Source of the DNA: Micrococcales bacterium
GTDB lineage: Bacteria > Actinomycetota > Actinomycetes > Actinomycetales > Microbacteriaceae
Assembly (NCBI GenBank): GCA_017306245.1
Contig: JAFKIY010000003.1
Location: 124,001 to 188,000, forward strand
Reading direction: 5' to 3'
Length of the DNA: 64,000 nt
Made by a program: the position numbers and the translations under genes. Positions 25,988 through 34,969 of this stretch are shown one piece after another; position 1 is the stretch's first letter; each line of letters opens with the position of its first letter. The notes beneath the pieces are model-generated. The model did no database searches. It was not told where the DNA came from and saw only the letters and a program-made list of their open reading frames with translations.

Positions 25988-28900
25988 ATGAAGGGCGGCG
26001 TGATCCTGTTCCGGGGCACCGGCGGGGCCGCGCTGCGCTATCTCGAAGCCGACCGCTCGCGTGCCGATGACTACTACTTGGAGAGCGGTGCGGCAATCGC
26101 CCAGTTCACCGCGCTCGACGGCACAGGCGCTGTGATCGGGGAGCGCGCTCTGGCCCCGGAGGAATACGCGGCCTGGGTGGACTGGATCAACCCGCTCACC
26201 GGCGAGTCGATGGGCACCCCTCGCAATGCCGGTCAGGTCAGGCAGGGGTCGCCGCGCTTCGCAGAGATGGTCGTGAACACACCGAAATCCCTGTCGATCG
26301 CTGCCGCCTTGCACCCCGAGGTATCGGCTGCGCTCGACATCGCGCAAGCGGATGCCGTGGCCGAGATTCGCCGCTGGCTCGGCGAGCACAGCGTCACCCG
26401 CATCGGGCCTCGCGGCAAGCAAGAAATCGTGCCGATCCAGCAGCTCCACACCGTCGCCATCGTGCACCACACCTCCCGCGCAGGCGACCCACACCGGCAT
26501 ATCCACTTCCAGATCGGTACCCGCATCTGGGCGGGAGACGCATGGCGGGGGCTCGACACCGCAGCACTGTTCAAGCAGCAGGGCGCGATCCGCGCGCTCG
26601 GCACCGCCGTCATCGCCGCACACCCCCACCTCGCCGTCGTGCTCGACCAGCACGGCCTCACCCTCGACCCTGTGACCGGGGAAGTCACCGAGTTGCAGCC
26701 CTACAACGCCCTCATGTCGAAGCGGTCGGCCCAGGTGCAGCGCAACCTCGCCAAGTTCCTTGCCGAGTGGGAGACAGCGCACCCCGGCCAAGAACCCGGC
26801 CCCGTCGTGCGCGCCCGATTGGAAACAATGGCCTGGGATCACCAGCGCCCGGCGAAGAAGCCCACCACACTCAAAGACGAAGCCGCCTGGCGCATAGAAC
26901 TCGCAGAGGCCGGCTACACACCGAACCCGGCGAGAGCGCGCCAGGTTGCGCCGGTCGCACTTGACGAGTTGCGCGTGCAACAGATCGCATCGCGGGCGCT
27001 GGACCGTTGCGCGGCGGCTGCATCGACGTGGACGGTGCATGACGTTCAGGAGCACGTCACGCGCATCATCACCGAGGCCGGCGTGCGCGCAACCCGCGAG
27101 GCGCTACGGGACCTCGTTGCGATCACGACCCACCTGGCGGTGGAGGATTGCCTGTCCGTGCTGCCGCCCGACAGCGTGCAGCCCGAGCACGTCGCGCACC
27201 TCACGACATTGCACGTCGTCGCGGTCGAGACGAACCTGCGCGACCGGCTCACCGCCCGCGCACCAGCCAGCAACGGCCAGACGCCGGACGTGACCAGCCT
27301 GGCGCGCGACGCCGGCCTGGACCCGGAGCAGGCGCAGGCCGCCGCCGCAGTCGCCGGGACCGATCCGCTCGTGGTGGTCGAGGGCGCGGCCGGCGCGGGC
27401 AAGACCACCATGCTCAGAATCGCGATCGAAGCCGCCGCAGGCCAGGGCCGCGCGACCCGCGTGGTGACGCCGACGAAGAAGGCCGCGGACGTGGCCGCTC
27501 GGGAACTCGGCGTGAGCGCCGACAGCGTGGCGAAGCTCGTCCACGAGCACGGCTGGCGATGGAACCAGGACGGCGTATGGACCCGGCTGACCGTGGGCGA
27601 CACCGACCCGGAGACGGGCGCGACCTACACCGGCCCGTCCGCGGAGGCGCGGCTGGCCCGGGGTGAGCGGATCGTGGTCGATGAGGCGGGGATGCTCGAC
27701 CAGGACACCGCTCTGGCCCTGCTGACTGTTGCGGACGAGCACGACGCGACTCTCGCGCTCGTGGGCGACCGAGCGCAGCTCCCCGCGGTCGGCAGGGGCG
27801 GGCTGCTCGACATGGCCGCGCAGTTCGCCGCGCGCACCTACGACATGACGACCGTGCATCGCTTCGCGGACCCGGAGTACGCGAACCTGAGCGTGCAGAT
27901 GCGTCGCGGGGAGCAACCGGCGCTGCTGTTCGACCGGCTGCACGCCCTCGGCTTCGTGGTGCTGCACGAGAGTACGGAGGCGATGCAGGAGGTGATCGCC
28001 GGCGACGCTCGCGACGGGGACGCGATCACTACGGCGACCAACGACGAGGCGCGCGAGTTGAACGAGCGCATCCGGCAGGAGCGGGTGCGCGCCGGCCTGG
28101 TCGACGACCACCACACGAGCACGGGCAGCGATGGGCTGAGCATCGGTGCTGGCGATGTGATCCAGACCCGGCAGAACGACTCGGACGTGCAGGTGGCGAA
28201 CCGGCAGACCTGGACCGTGCAGGCCGTGGGCGACGACGGGACGGTATGGGCTAAGGAGAACGGCACCGGCCGTAAACGGCAGCGCACCGTCAGGCTCCCT
28301 GCCGAGTACGTCGCCGAGCACACGCACCTCGCCTACGCCTCGACCGCCTACGGCGTCCAGGGCGCGACTGTGCCCGCATCGCACACGGTCCTGTCCGACG
28401 CGCTCGACGCCGCAGGGGTCTACGTCGGCATGACCCGAGGCCAGGAGACGAACCGGCTCCACGTCGTCGCCACGGACGTGGACGACGCGCGAGAGCAGTT
28501 CATCGCCGCGCTCGAGCGCGACCGCGCCGACCGGGGCCTGGTCGCCGCGACCCAGGCCGCGCGCGAGGCCGTCGCCGGACTCGCCGCCGACGGGCCGGTG
28601 CGCCTGGTGAACGCGGAGCGCGCTCGCCTGGCCGAGCGGATCGAGCGCGCCGACCGGCAAGCGGAGAAGTGGGAGCAGGTCTTGACCGCGCTGGACCGGC
28701 AGCGCCAGGCGCACCGCGGCGAGGCCGACGAACAGCAGGAGGCCGTCGCTGCCGCGGATGCCCGCGCCGCCGAGCTGCGCGCCGAGGTCGCGGCCCCGCT
28801 GATCGAGCAGGCCACCCTCGACGGCACCACCTACCTCACGGGCCGGGAGCGGATGTGGAAGGCGCAGACCGCGCACGGTCAGGTCGGGCGGCTCAGGAGG

Positions 28901-29431
28901 CGTGCCGCCAGCCGCGCGGTGACGGAGGCCGTGGGCGCGCACCGCGCGATGGAGGACGCGGTGCGGCGACGCTGGGGCGGCCTGCCGACCGGCGGGGGCG
29001 GCTTGGAGCCGTGGGCCGAGAGGGTCGCCGGGGCTCAGGCCGACGTCGACCCGCGCGTGACTGAGACGCGGCAGGAGGCGCAGCAGGCTCACCGCGAGCA
29101 GAGCCGCATGGTCGACCGGCAGATGCGCGAGTCGATCGCGCTGAGCCAGCGCGCCCTAGCGGGATCGACACCGAGCCGTGTCATCGCCCACGCCGCGAAG
29201 CTCAGGAAGCAGGCCGAACGCGACCGCCGCGACCTCGCCCGGATCGAGGCGCTGCCCGTCACCGAGGCCGCACAGTACGCCCGCGAACTCGCCGCACGCG
29301 ACGAGGCCGAGCGGCAAACGGCCGAGCGCGCCCGCGCCGCACGCGAAGCGCGCGCCGCTCAGCTCGGTCACTACCGGCCGTCGACCGACCACGGCAGGAC
29401 CGGGCCGGAGCGCGACGCTCCCGGCCTCTGA
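25988..29431 (+). CDS. MobF-family relaxase-helicase (TrwC/TraA-like)
   Basis: The 1147-residue protein nicks and unwinds the element for conjugative mobilization. The N-terminal relaxase domain (about 1-310) carries a tyrosine pair YY at residues 29-30 and the metal-binding triad H169-x-H171-x-H173 (PHRHIHFQIG). The helicase part has Walker A GAAGAGKT (466-473), Walker B VVDEAG (563-568), GDRAQLPAVGRGG, and the C-terminal helicase motif STAYGVQGATVPASH near 780. The last third (from about 870) is a charged, Arg/Glu-rich helical region. It is on the element with no transfer-pore genes nearby. Confidence 0.93.
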   Translation: MKGGVILFRGTGGAALRYLEADRSRADDYYLESGAAIAQFTALDGTGAVIGERALAPEEYAAWVDWINPLTGESMGTPRNAGQVRQGSPRFAEMVVNTPKSLSIAAALHPEVSAALDIAQADAVAEIRRWLGEHSVTRIGPRGKQEIVPIQQLHTVAIVHHTSRAGDPHRHIHFQIGTRIWAGDAWRGLDTAALFKQQGAIRALGTAVIAAHPHLAVVLDQHGLTLDPVTGEVTELQPYNALMSKRSAQVQRNLAKFLAEWETAHPGQEPGPVVRARLETMAWDHQRPAKKPTTLKDEAAWRIELAEAGYTPNPARARQVAPVALDELRVQQIASRALDRCAAAASTWTVHDVQEHVTRIITEAGVRATREALRDLVAITTHLAVEDCLSVLPPDSVQPEHVAHLTTLHVVAVETNLRDRLTARAPASNGQTPDVTSLARDAGLDPEQAQAAAAVAGTDPLVVVEGAAGAGKTTMLRIAIEAAAGQGRATRVVTPTKKAADVAARELGVSADSVAKLVHEHGWRWNQDGVWTRLTVGDTDPETGATYTGPSAEARLARGERIVVDEAGMLDQDTALALLTVADEHDATLALVGDRAQLPAVGRGGLLDMAAQFAARTYDMTTVHRFADPEYANLSVQMRRGEQPALLFDRLHALGFVVLHESTEAMQEVIAGDARDGDAITTATNDEARELNERIRQERVRAGLVDDHHTSTGSDGLSIGAGDVIQTRQNDSDVQVANRQTWTVQAVGDDGTVWAKENGTGRKRQRTVRLPAEYVAEHTHLAYASTAYGVQGATVPASHTVLSDALDAAGVYVGMTRGQETNRLHVVATDVDDAREQFIAALERDRADRGLVAATQAAREAVAGLAADGPVRLVNAERARLAERIERADRQAEKWEQVLTALDRQRQAHRGEADEQQEAVAAADARAAELRAEVAAPLIEQATLDGTTYLTGRERMWKAQTAHGQVGRLRRRAASRAVTEAVGAHRAMEDAVRRRWGGLPTGGGGLEPWAERVAGAQADVDPRVTETRQEAQQAHREQSRMVDRQMRESIALSQRALAGSTPSRVIAHAAKLRKQAERDRRDLARIEALPVTEAAQYARELAARDEAERQTAERARAAREARAAQLGHYRPSTDHGRTGPERDAPGL

Positions 29432-29499
29432 CCGGCGCGGAGCGACGAAGCGTCGAGGATGAGGGTCGAACGTCCTCCGAAGGACTCGAACTCGCCCCC

Positions 29500-29961
29500 C
29501 TATTCAGAGCACGCGATGTCGGAGTAGACCTCGATGACTCGGTTGGTGTCGGGGTATCCGGCTTCCTCCAGGGCCGTTCGGACCTCCGCTCGCACTGCTT
29601 CGAGGTAGGCGTGGCCCTGGAGTAGCCCTTCGGAGGTCCAGTTGATATCCGGGTCCGATTCGAGGGTCGTGCGCCACTGGTCCCAGCGGTCTTGGCTGAC
29701 CTCTGCATCTGCGAGACGTTCCGCGGCGATCCGCCAGGCGTCGTCGGGGACGTCATCGGCGAGAGGACTCAGCCACCAGGAGACTTCGCACGCAGCGTCC
29801 GCAACTGAAACCGTGTCTACTCGGTCCGGCTCGCCCGAGGGCAGCGGAACACCCCGGCACCCCGCGACGCTCACCGCGAGGACGCCTGCCGCGACGACGC
29901 TCGCCCCCCATCGTCGCCCGACCGGAAGCCGCCCGCGCTCAGGTCTGCGGAACGGTTCCAT
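29500..29961 (-). CDS. Predicted lipoprotein of unknown function
   Basis: The 153-residue protein has a basic N-terminus, a hydrophobic core (ASVVAAGVLAVSVAG) and a lipobox cysteine at about residue 35, then an acidic, Trp-containing domain (CEVSWWLSPLADDVPDD) that ends DIACSE. No family is recognised. Its start lies inside the end of the membrane-protein gene (23-bp overlap), so it is the last gene of the PadR-membrane-lipoprotein operon. Confidence 0.65.
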   Translation of the reverse strand: MEPFRRPERGRLPVGRRWGASVVAAGVLAVSVAGCRGVPLPSGEPDRVDTVSVADAACEVSWWLSPLADDVPDDAWRIAAERLADAEVSQDRWDQWRTTLESDPDINWTSEGLLQGHAYLEAVRAEVRTALEEAGYPDTNRVIEVYSDIACSE

Positions 29962-31333
29962 ATCCGGTGTCCCCTCCCTGCCTGACAGTGCGGGCGCGAC
30001 CGCTCCCGTTGCGCGGTCCCCATATGGCGAAGGCGGCTGCGACCAGCGGCAGGGCGAAGGACAGCAGGGGCGCGATGAGCATGCCCTGGAGCGCGGCGTA
30101 GCCGATGCCGATGGCGACGGCGATCACGACGCGGGCGGCGACTGGCCCGCGCAGGCGGGTCGCGGCCCACCACGCGATCGCCGCGCCGCCGAGGACCGAG
30201 GCAGCAGCAAGGGCGGGTGCCATCCGGTCCCAGGTGGGGGCGCCGATGTAGCCGAGGGCGACCGCGAGGAAGGACAGGGCGAGCAGCAGCAGCGGACCCC
30301 AGGTATGGGCGGGGGCACGCCGGGAGCGGGCGGCGAGCAGGATGCCGACGCCGGCCAGCAGCGGCAGTGACGACACCAGCGAGAGCGTGATGCCCTGCCC
30401 CATAGCCGTGGTCGTGTCCACCGCGCCTGCCGACCAGTGCGTGCCGGTCAGCGCGTAGGCGACACCGACCGCGCCGCCCGCGGTGGCGAGCCAGGCCAGG
30501 GCGCGCGACAGGCGCCGGTTGCCCGCCGTCATGGTCCCGCTCGTAGGCATAGCAGTCGCGGTCGGTGACGTGACCCGCTCCGACCGCAGCGGCAGGAGGG
30601 TCAGGACTGCGACGCCGGCAGCGGCGATCGCCGCCGTGTACGGGGTCAGCAGGCTCGCCCCGATGATCGGCGCCGTGACCACCCCGGCGAGCAGCGCGAG
30701 CCCGACCGCGATCGCCGCGTGCATCCGGGTCCGACCGATGGCCGCCGCCAGGAACACGGCAATCGCCGCTGCGCCCAACGCCCAGCCTGCGGCGACGAAC
30801 CACGCCCAGGCGTCGGCGAACCAGCCGCCGGGCACGTCGCGGTTCGCCGCGTCGAAGCCGACCGACCACGACACTGCCGCCAGCCCGGAGAGCGCGAAGC
30901 TCGGCACCGCCAGGACCAGCACGAGCAGCGCGCGCGGCTCGGAGAGCCAGCCCCGGTGCCGTGCCAGCGCAACTACCGCGACGGCGACGAGCGCCGGGCA
31001 GATCGCCGCGCTCACCGCCGGAAGTCCCCAGCGTGCCGCATTGCCGGGCAGCATCGGCCACAGCCACTCCAGCGCCGGCCCTGCCAGGGCAATGCCGGCC
31101 AGCGCCGCCACCAGCAGCGCGGCGACGGCGCAGCCCAGCGCGAGTCTGCGGTCCAGCCTCGTACCCAGACCGTGCACGATGGCCGACCACCGCTCGGTGC
31201 CGGTCGGCCGGTTACGGCCCTGCCGCTCGGCCTCGTCGAGCATCGCGCCGAGTAGCACCTCGCCGTTGCGCTCCCGCCAGCCCTTCGGATACCAGCGCAG
31301 CAACCGGGCGAACCGCCCCCGCTCCGCGGTCAT
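29939..31333 (-). CDS. Polytopic membrane protein with PadR-partner N-terminus
   Basis: The 464-residue protein starts MTAERGRFARLLRWYPKGWR; the RWYPKGWRERNGEVLLGAML segment is the type of cytoplasmic prefix found in membrane proteins encoded next to PadR regulators in actinobacteria. About eleven to twelve hydrophobic segments follow. It overlaps the PadR gene by 4 bp (ATGA). The function is unknown; possibly a stress-responsive membrane protein under PadR control. Confidence 0.75.
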   Translation of the reverse strand: MTAERGRFARLLRWYPKGWRERNGEVLLGAMLDEAERQGRNRPTGTERWSAIVHGLGTRLDRRLALGCAVAALLVAALAGIALAGPALEWLWPMLPGNAARWGLPAVSAAICPALVAVAVVALARHRGWLSEPRALLVLVLAVPSFALSGLAAVSWSVGFDAANRDVPGGWFADAWAWFVAAGWALGAAAIAVFLAAAIGRTRMHAAIAVGLALLAGVVTAPIIGASLLTPYTAAIAAAGVAVLTLLPLRSERVTSPTATAMPTSGTMTAGNRRLSRALAWLATAGGAVGVAYALTGTHWSAGAVDTTTAMGQGITLSLVSSLPLLAGVGILLAARSRRAPAHTWGPLLLLALSFLAVALGYIGAPTWDRMAPALAAASVLGGAAIAWWAATRLRGPVAARVVIAVAIGIGYAALQGMLIAPLLSFALPLVAAAFAIWGPRNGSGRARTVRQGGDTGYGTVPQT

Positions 31334-31686
31334 CCGGCCACCGCCGACGTCGGCATCAGCGTGGCGATCCGCACGTGCGTCAGCCGTTCGCGTGCGGCGC
31401 GCACCGACCGCTCCAGCACCTCGACCTCCTGGGCCAGCCGGCCCGAGCCCGCATCGGTGATTCGGTAGTAGCGGCGCGCCCGCCCGTTCACGACCTCCTC
31501 GCCGTCGGTGACGATCAGCCCCTCACGCTCCAGCCGCTCCAGCGCCGCATACAGGGTCGTGACCTTCAGCTCCACCCTGCCCTCGGACGCCTCCGACGCC
31601 TCCCGCATGATCTCGTACCCGTGCCGCCGGCCGGCGGCCAACACCGTCAGAATCCAGAACGCGGGCTGCGGCAGTTGCGCTGTCAT
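31330..31686 (-). CDS. PadR-family transcriptional regulator
   Basis: The 118-residue winged-helix protein begins MTAQLPQPAFWILTVLAAGR; the core RHGYEIMREASEASEGRVEL and TLYAALERLEREGLI is the PadR recognition helix region, and a C-terminal dimerisation helix follows. It is the first gene of a three-gene operon with a membrane protein and lipoprotein and probably represses it. Confidence 0.9.
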   Translation of the reverse strand: MTAQLPQPAFWILTVLAAGRRHGYEIMREASEASEGRVELKVTTLYAALERLEREGLIVTDGEEVVNGRARRYYRITDAGSGRLAQEVEVLERSVRAARERLTHVRIATLMPTSAVAG

Positions 31687-31816
31687 ACGACCCACTATAT
31701 GCCCGATTCAGGAATATAACCACACCCGCGGAACGCGTGCGAGTCGACCGCTCGGCGGAGGCGCTCGCGCCGGGCTTCATCCGCGGCCCGACCTCGGGCA
31801 TGGGCGAGCGAAGGCT

Positions 31817-31822
31817 TAGCCT
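31817..31822 (+). promoter_or_regulatory. Leaderless -10 box of the PASTA gene
   Basis: TAGCCT lies 6 nt before the ATG at 31829, consistent with a leaderless transcript. Confidence 0.45.
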
Positions 31823-31828
31823 TGGAGC

Positions 31829-32173
31829 ATGGTCGAGCGGAGCGCGCGGCGCATCGTCACGGTCCCCGACGTGGTGGGGCTGCCCTTCCACGTCGGCCGC
31901 GACGTGGCGGCCGAGGCCGGCGTGACTCTGGCGAACCCCGACCCCGACGGGCCGCCGATCGGCGCGCTGGCCTGGCCCGGCCTCTACTACATCGTCCGCC
32001 AGGAACCCGGCCCCGGCACCCGCCTCCGCGAATGGGATTCCGTGGGGATCGAGGTCGTCAAGCACGGCGACGCGCCCGACCACGAGCCGTCCGCCCCGCG
32101 TCCCTCCCCACCCAGGGATGCCGCGCACGCCACACCCGAGCCGGAGCAGCAACTCGACCTCACTGGCGACTGA
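31829..32173 (+). CDS. Small PASTA-domain protein
   Basis: The 114-residue protein carries one PASTA-like domain (TVPDVVGLPFHVGRDVAAEA then GVTLANPDPDG and PGTRLREWDSVGIEVVK, about residues 10-77) followed by a Pro/His-rich disordered tail. PASTA domains in Ser/Thr kinases and PBPs bind peptidoglycan fragments, but here no kinase or membrane segment is attached and no signal peptide is seen, so its location and ligand are unclear. It is the last intact gene of the element. Confidence 0.72.
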   Translation: MVERSARRIVTVPDVVGLPFHVGRDVAAEAGVTLANPDPDGPPIGALAWPGLYYIVRQEPGPGTRLREWDSVGIEVVKHGDAPDHEPSAPRPSPPRDAAHATPEPEQQLDLTGD

Positions 32174-32359
32174 CCAGCGGCACGGAGCATCCAGCGTTGG
32201 ACTGAGCCGTAGGAAGTGCCAGTGAGGTCGAGCGGGCCATGCTCACAGACTAGGAGGGCCGTGCGCGCCCGGCGCTAGAGTAGGAGCACGAGGGAGTCGC
32301 CGCATGGTCCGGACTCGCGCCAGGCACGCACAGGTCGCCCTGGGACAGCCGCCTCCTGA

Positions 32360-32473
32360 CGGCGGCAACGTGGCAACATCTTGGCAACGAACGCTGACGA
32401 CAAGAACTTGTCGGACGCACTCGACGCACTCGAAAACCCCGAAACACAGGTCGGCGAGGGGTCCGCAACGTAG
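32360..32473 (+). pseudogene. Possible coding remnant next to attR
   Basis: An open stretch without a start codon ends NADDKNLSDALDALENPETQ and a TAG 18 bp before attR. Codon use looks coding, and the position is where the C-terminus of a second integrase could lie, but the tail is too short to identify. The rest of 32174-32491 shows nothing convincing. Confidence 0.2.
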
Positions 32474-32491
32474 TTCCGGGGGAGCCGATTC

Positions 32492-32536
32492 CCCTCTCAC
32501 GGCGGTAACGCGGGTTCGAATCCCGCTGGGGTCACC
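32492..32536. repeat. attR: 45-bp direct repeat (right copy)
   Basis: Identical to 15166-15210. It is only the 3' part of tRNA-Glu (from the anticodon arm) without a 5' half, so it is the displaced native 3' end of the target gene. Confidence 0.93.
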
Positions 32537-32604
32537 ACCATAGTTATCGGACGACAGTACCTGCGCAACTTTCGCTGCCGCGCGTCGCGATCCGCTACGA
32601 TTGC

Positions 32605-32720
32605 GGGAACGAAGGGGAGTATCCCGATTCGCCGCAGTCGTCAGGACGGTCAGCAACGGCGCTGGCCCGGATGCGGTGGTGCCGAGCATGCTGGGCACGG
32701 GAGAGACTTTCGATCCTCTC
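32605..32720 (+). ncRNA. Manganese riboswitch (yybP-ykoY type) upstream of terC
   Basis: The leader contains the conserved 5' block GGGGAGTA (32614-32621), the GGCGCTGGCCCGGATG region near 32668, and the closing GGGAGAGACTTTCG (about 32699-32712), in the spacing of yybP-ykoY riboswitches. These sense Mn2+ and switch on exporters such as TerC/Alx-type proteins, exactly the gene that follows. Confidence 0.82.
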
Positions 32721-32746
32721 TCGACCCTTCATGAACGGAACGCCGC

Positions 32747-33736
32747 GTGGAATTGACCATCCCTGCCTGGTTCGAATGGGGCTCGCTCATCACGATGAGC
32801 CTCATCATCATCGCCGACCTCATTCTCGCGTACAGCCGTCCGCACATCCCGAGCGTGCGCGAGTCCAGCCTGTGGGTCGGCTTCTATGTTGCCCTCGCGC
32901 TCGTGTTCGCGGGGCTTCTCGTGTGGCTCGGGGATGTGGAACACGCGGGCCAGTTCGTGGCGGGCTGGCTCACCGAGTACAGCCTGAGCATCGACAACCT
33001 GTTCGTGTTCCTGCTGATCATGGGGCAGTTCAAGGTGCCGAAGAAGTATCAGCAGGAAATTCTCATGGTGGGCATCCTGATCGCCCTCATCCTGCGCGCG
33101 ATCTTCATCCTCATCGGCGCGCAGCTCATCGAAAGCTTCAGCTGGATCTTCTACATTTTCGGAGCGTTCCTGCTGTACACGGCGTGGAAGCAGGCGTTCA
33201 CCGGCTTCGAGGATGACGTGCAGACGGAGAACAAGATCATCCGGATGCTGCGCAAACGCGTTGCCATCACCGACACGTTCGACGGCGGGAAGCTGCGCAC
33301 GACCGTGGACGGCAAGCGCATGTTCACCCCCGTGCTTGTGGTGATCGTAGCGCTCGGTGCGACCGACCTCGTGTTCGCGCTCGACTCCATCCCGGCGATT
33401 TTCGGGATCACCCAGAATGCGTTCCTCGTGTTCTCCGCGAACGTGTTCGCCCTCATGGGGTTGCGCCAGCTGTACTTCCTGCTCGGCGACCTCATCGATC
33501 GGCTCGTCTACCTGCACTACGGGATCGCGTTCATTCTCGGGTTCATCGGGGTGAAGCTCGTTTTCCACGCGCTCCACAAGAACGAGCTTCCGTTCCTCAA
33601 CGGCGGTCAGCCGGTGGAGTGGGTGCCCGAGATCAGCACGTGGCTTTCCCTCATCGTCATCGTCGGCGCGATGGCGGTCGCGACGATCGCGAGCCTCGTG
33701 AAGTTGAGGCTGGATCGCCGGAAGCTGAACGCCTGA
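32747..33736 (+). CDS. TerC-family membrane protein (probable Mn2+ exporter)
   Basis: The 329-residue protein starts at GTG (MELTIPAWFEWGS). It has about nine membrane segments. The acidic family motifs SIDNLFVFLLIMGQF (about residue 82) and ATDLVFALDSIPAIF (about 205), with metal-binding Asp residues, identify TerC/Alx. Such proteins export Mn2+; the upstream manganese riboswitch supports that role. It is the first chromosomal gene after the mobile element and is convergent with the dehydrogenase. Confidence 0.92.
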   Translation: MELTIPAWFEWGSLITMSLIIIADLILAYSRPHIPSVRESSLWVGFYVALALVFAGLLVWLGDVEHAGQFVAGWLTEYSLSIDNLFVFLLIMGQFKVPKKYQQEILMVGILIALILRAIFILIGAQLIESFSWIFYIFGAFLLYTAWKQAFTGFEDDVQTENKIIRMLRKRVAITDTFDGGKLRTTVDGKRMFTPVLVVIVALGATDLVFALDSIPAIFGITQNAFLVFSANVFALMGLRQLYFLLGDLIDRLVYLHYGIAFILGFIGVKLVFHALHKNELPFLNGGQPVEWVPEISTWLSLIVIVGAMAVATIASLVKLRLDRRKLNA

Positions 33737-33763
33737 GGCGATTGCGGATCGGAGCCCCGCGCG

Positions 33764-34819
33764 TCACACAGCGTCGAGGCGCGCTGCGGCGAGCTGCTCC
33801 GCGGCCTCCAGCGTCGTGATGCCCTTCTCGGCCGAGTCGCGGAAAATCGTGGCGACCACGTCGCCGATCTGCGTCACCCGAGCCGAAATCGCCGCAGCAT
33901 CCGCATTGGGACGCATCGCCATGTCGAGGTAGATCACCCCTCCGCCATTCACGACGAAGTCCGGTGCCCACAGGATGCCGCGGGCGGCGAGCTGCCCTGC
34001 GCCGGAGTGCTCGGCGAGCTGGTTGTTCGCCGCACCGACGACGCCGCGCACGCCCAGCTCCTCAATGACTTGAGAGGTCAGAACGCCGCCGAGTCCGCAC
34101 GGAACGAACAGATCGGCGTGAATCGTGTGCGCGGAAGGCACCTCCACCCAGTTCGCTCCGATGGACTCCGCGAGATCCTTCTTGCCCATGTTCACGTCGG
34201 TCACGGTCAACGTCGCACCCTCGGCGGCGAGCCGCTTCGCGAGCCTCCCGCCGACCTGGCCGAGACCGGAAATGACGATGTGACGACCAACGACGTCCGT
34301 GCTCCCATACAGGGCGTCGAGCGTCGCGAGGATGCTCGCGTGCACGCCCTCGCTCGTGGCATCCGCGGGCTCGCCAACGCCGCCCTGCTCCGGCGGCAGG
34401 CCGCACACGTGCTTCGTGCGCTCGGCCACGACCGACATGAGCTCGGCGCTCGTACCGACATCCTCCGCCGTCATGTACACGCCGCCGAGGCTCTCCACGG
34501 CGTCGCCGAGGTCGAGCATCGCGTCGCGCTTCTGCTCATCGGAGAGCGCGGTACCCATGGGCAGGTGGATGACCGCCTTGCCGCCGCCGCGGTTCAGGCC
34601 CGCCGCCGCGTTCTTGAGCGTCATCGCAGCGGAGAGGCGCAGGGAGTCGGCCACCGCATCCGTCCAGTTCTCGTAGTGCCACACTCGCGCCCCGCCGAGC
34701 GCCTGCCCGAGCTTCGTCGAATGCACCGCGACGCTGATCACCAGCCCCGACCTCGGGCCGGTCGTGATGAGAACTCGCTCGTGTTCGAAAGGGATGGTGG
34801 AGAGGGGATCAGGCGACAT
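33764..34819 (-). CDS. Glu/Leu/Phe/Val dehydrogenase family protein (Leu/Val type)
   Basis: The 351-residue NAD(P)-dependent amino acid dehydrogenase deaminates a hydrophobic amino acid to its 2-oxo acid. The catalytic-lysine segment is LKNAAAGLNRGGGKAVI, the nucleotide-binding site is VISGLGQVGGRLAKRL, and AANNQLAEHSGAG is typical for leucine/valine dehydrogenases. Its length fits that subgroup better than GDH. It is divergent from leuC, suggesting a link to branched-chain amino acid balance. Confidence 0.9.
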   Translation of the reverse strand: MSPDPLSTIPFEHERVLITTGPRSGLVISVAVHSTKLGQALGGARVWHYENWTDAVADSLRLSAAMTLKNAAAGLNRGGGKAVIHLPMGTALSDEQKRDAMLDLGDAVESLGGVYMTAEDVGTSAELMSVVAERTKHVCGLPPEQGGVGEPADATSEGVHASILATLDALYGSTDVVGRHIVISGLGQVGGRLAKRLAAEGATLTVTDVNMGKKDLAESIGANWVEVPSAHTIHADLFVPCGLGGVLTSQVIEELGVRGVVGAANNQLAEHSGAGQLAARGILWAPDFVVNGGGVIYLDMAMRPNADAAAISARVTQIGDVVATIFRDSAEKGITTLEAAEQLAAARLDAV

Positions 34820-34912
34820 CGCAGTAACTCCTTGAAGCTGGCCTTGTGGGCACGCGAATGCGGCGCGATCGTGGGCGCCACGATACGAATCCTAGCCGCG
34901 ACACGGCACAAG

Positions 34913-34918
34913 TAGACT
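34913..34918 (+). promoter_or_regulatory. Probable -10 box of leuCD
   Basis: TAGACT lies 52 nt before the leuC ATG. A short leader with GAACGAGG before the start would follow. Confidence 0.35.
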
Positions 34919-34969
34919 GGAATGATCGAATTCCGCGCACCCCCGCGCGGTTTTGGGCAGGAACGAGGC

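Larger units (their letters stand above)
15166..32536. mobile_element. Integrative mobilizable element in tRNA-Glu (about 17.3 kb)
   Basis: The boundaries are the two 45-bp copies of the tRNA-Glu 3' region. The integrase and excisionase-like genes lie next to the left end, a common arrangement. A MobF relaxase-helicase is present, but no FtsK-like translocase, VirD4-type coupling protein or other type IV secretion gene was recognised, so transfer would depend on a helper. The cargo concerns metals or oxyanions (CDF exporter with ArsR, ChrB pair, ClC), respiration (mqo) and several unknown membrane systems. Excision would restore a single tRNA-Glu gene followed by the terC leader region. Confidence 0.9.

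Noticed and set aside
29473..29486. Small hairpin GTCCT-CCGA-AGGAC after the relaxase
   Set aside because: A 5-bp stem without a T-tract is too weak to call a terminator.
32304..32543. 79-residue open frame spanning attR
   Set aside because: It is made of tRNA-derived sequence and spacer; no coding signal in this frame.
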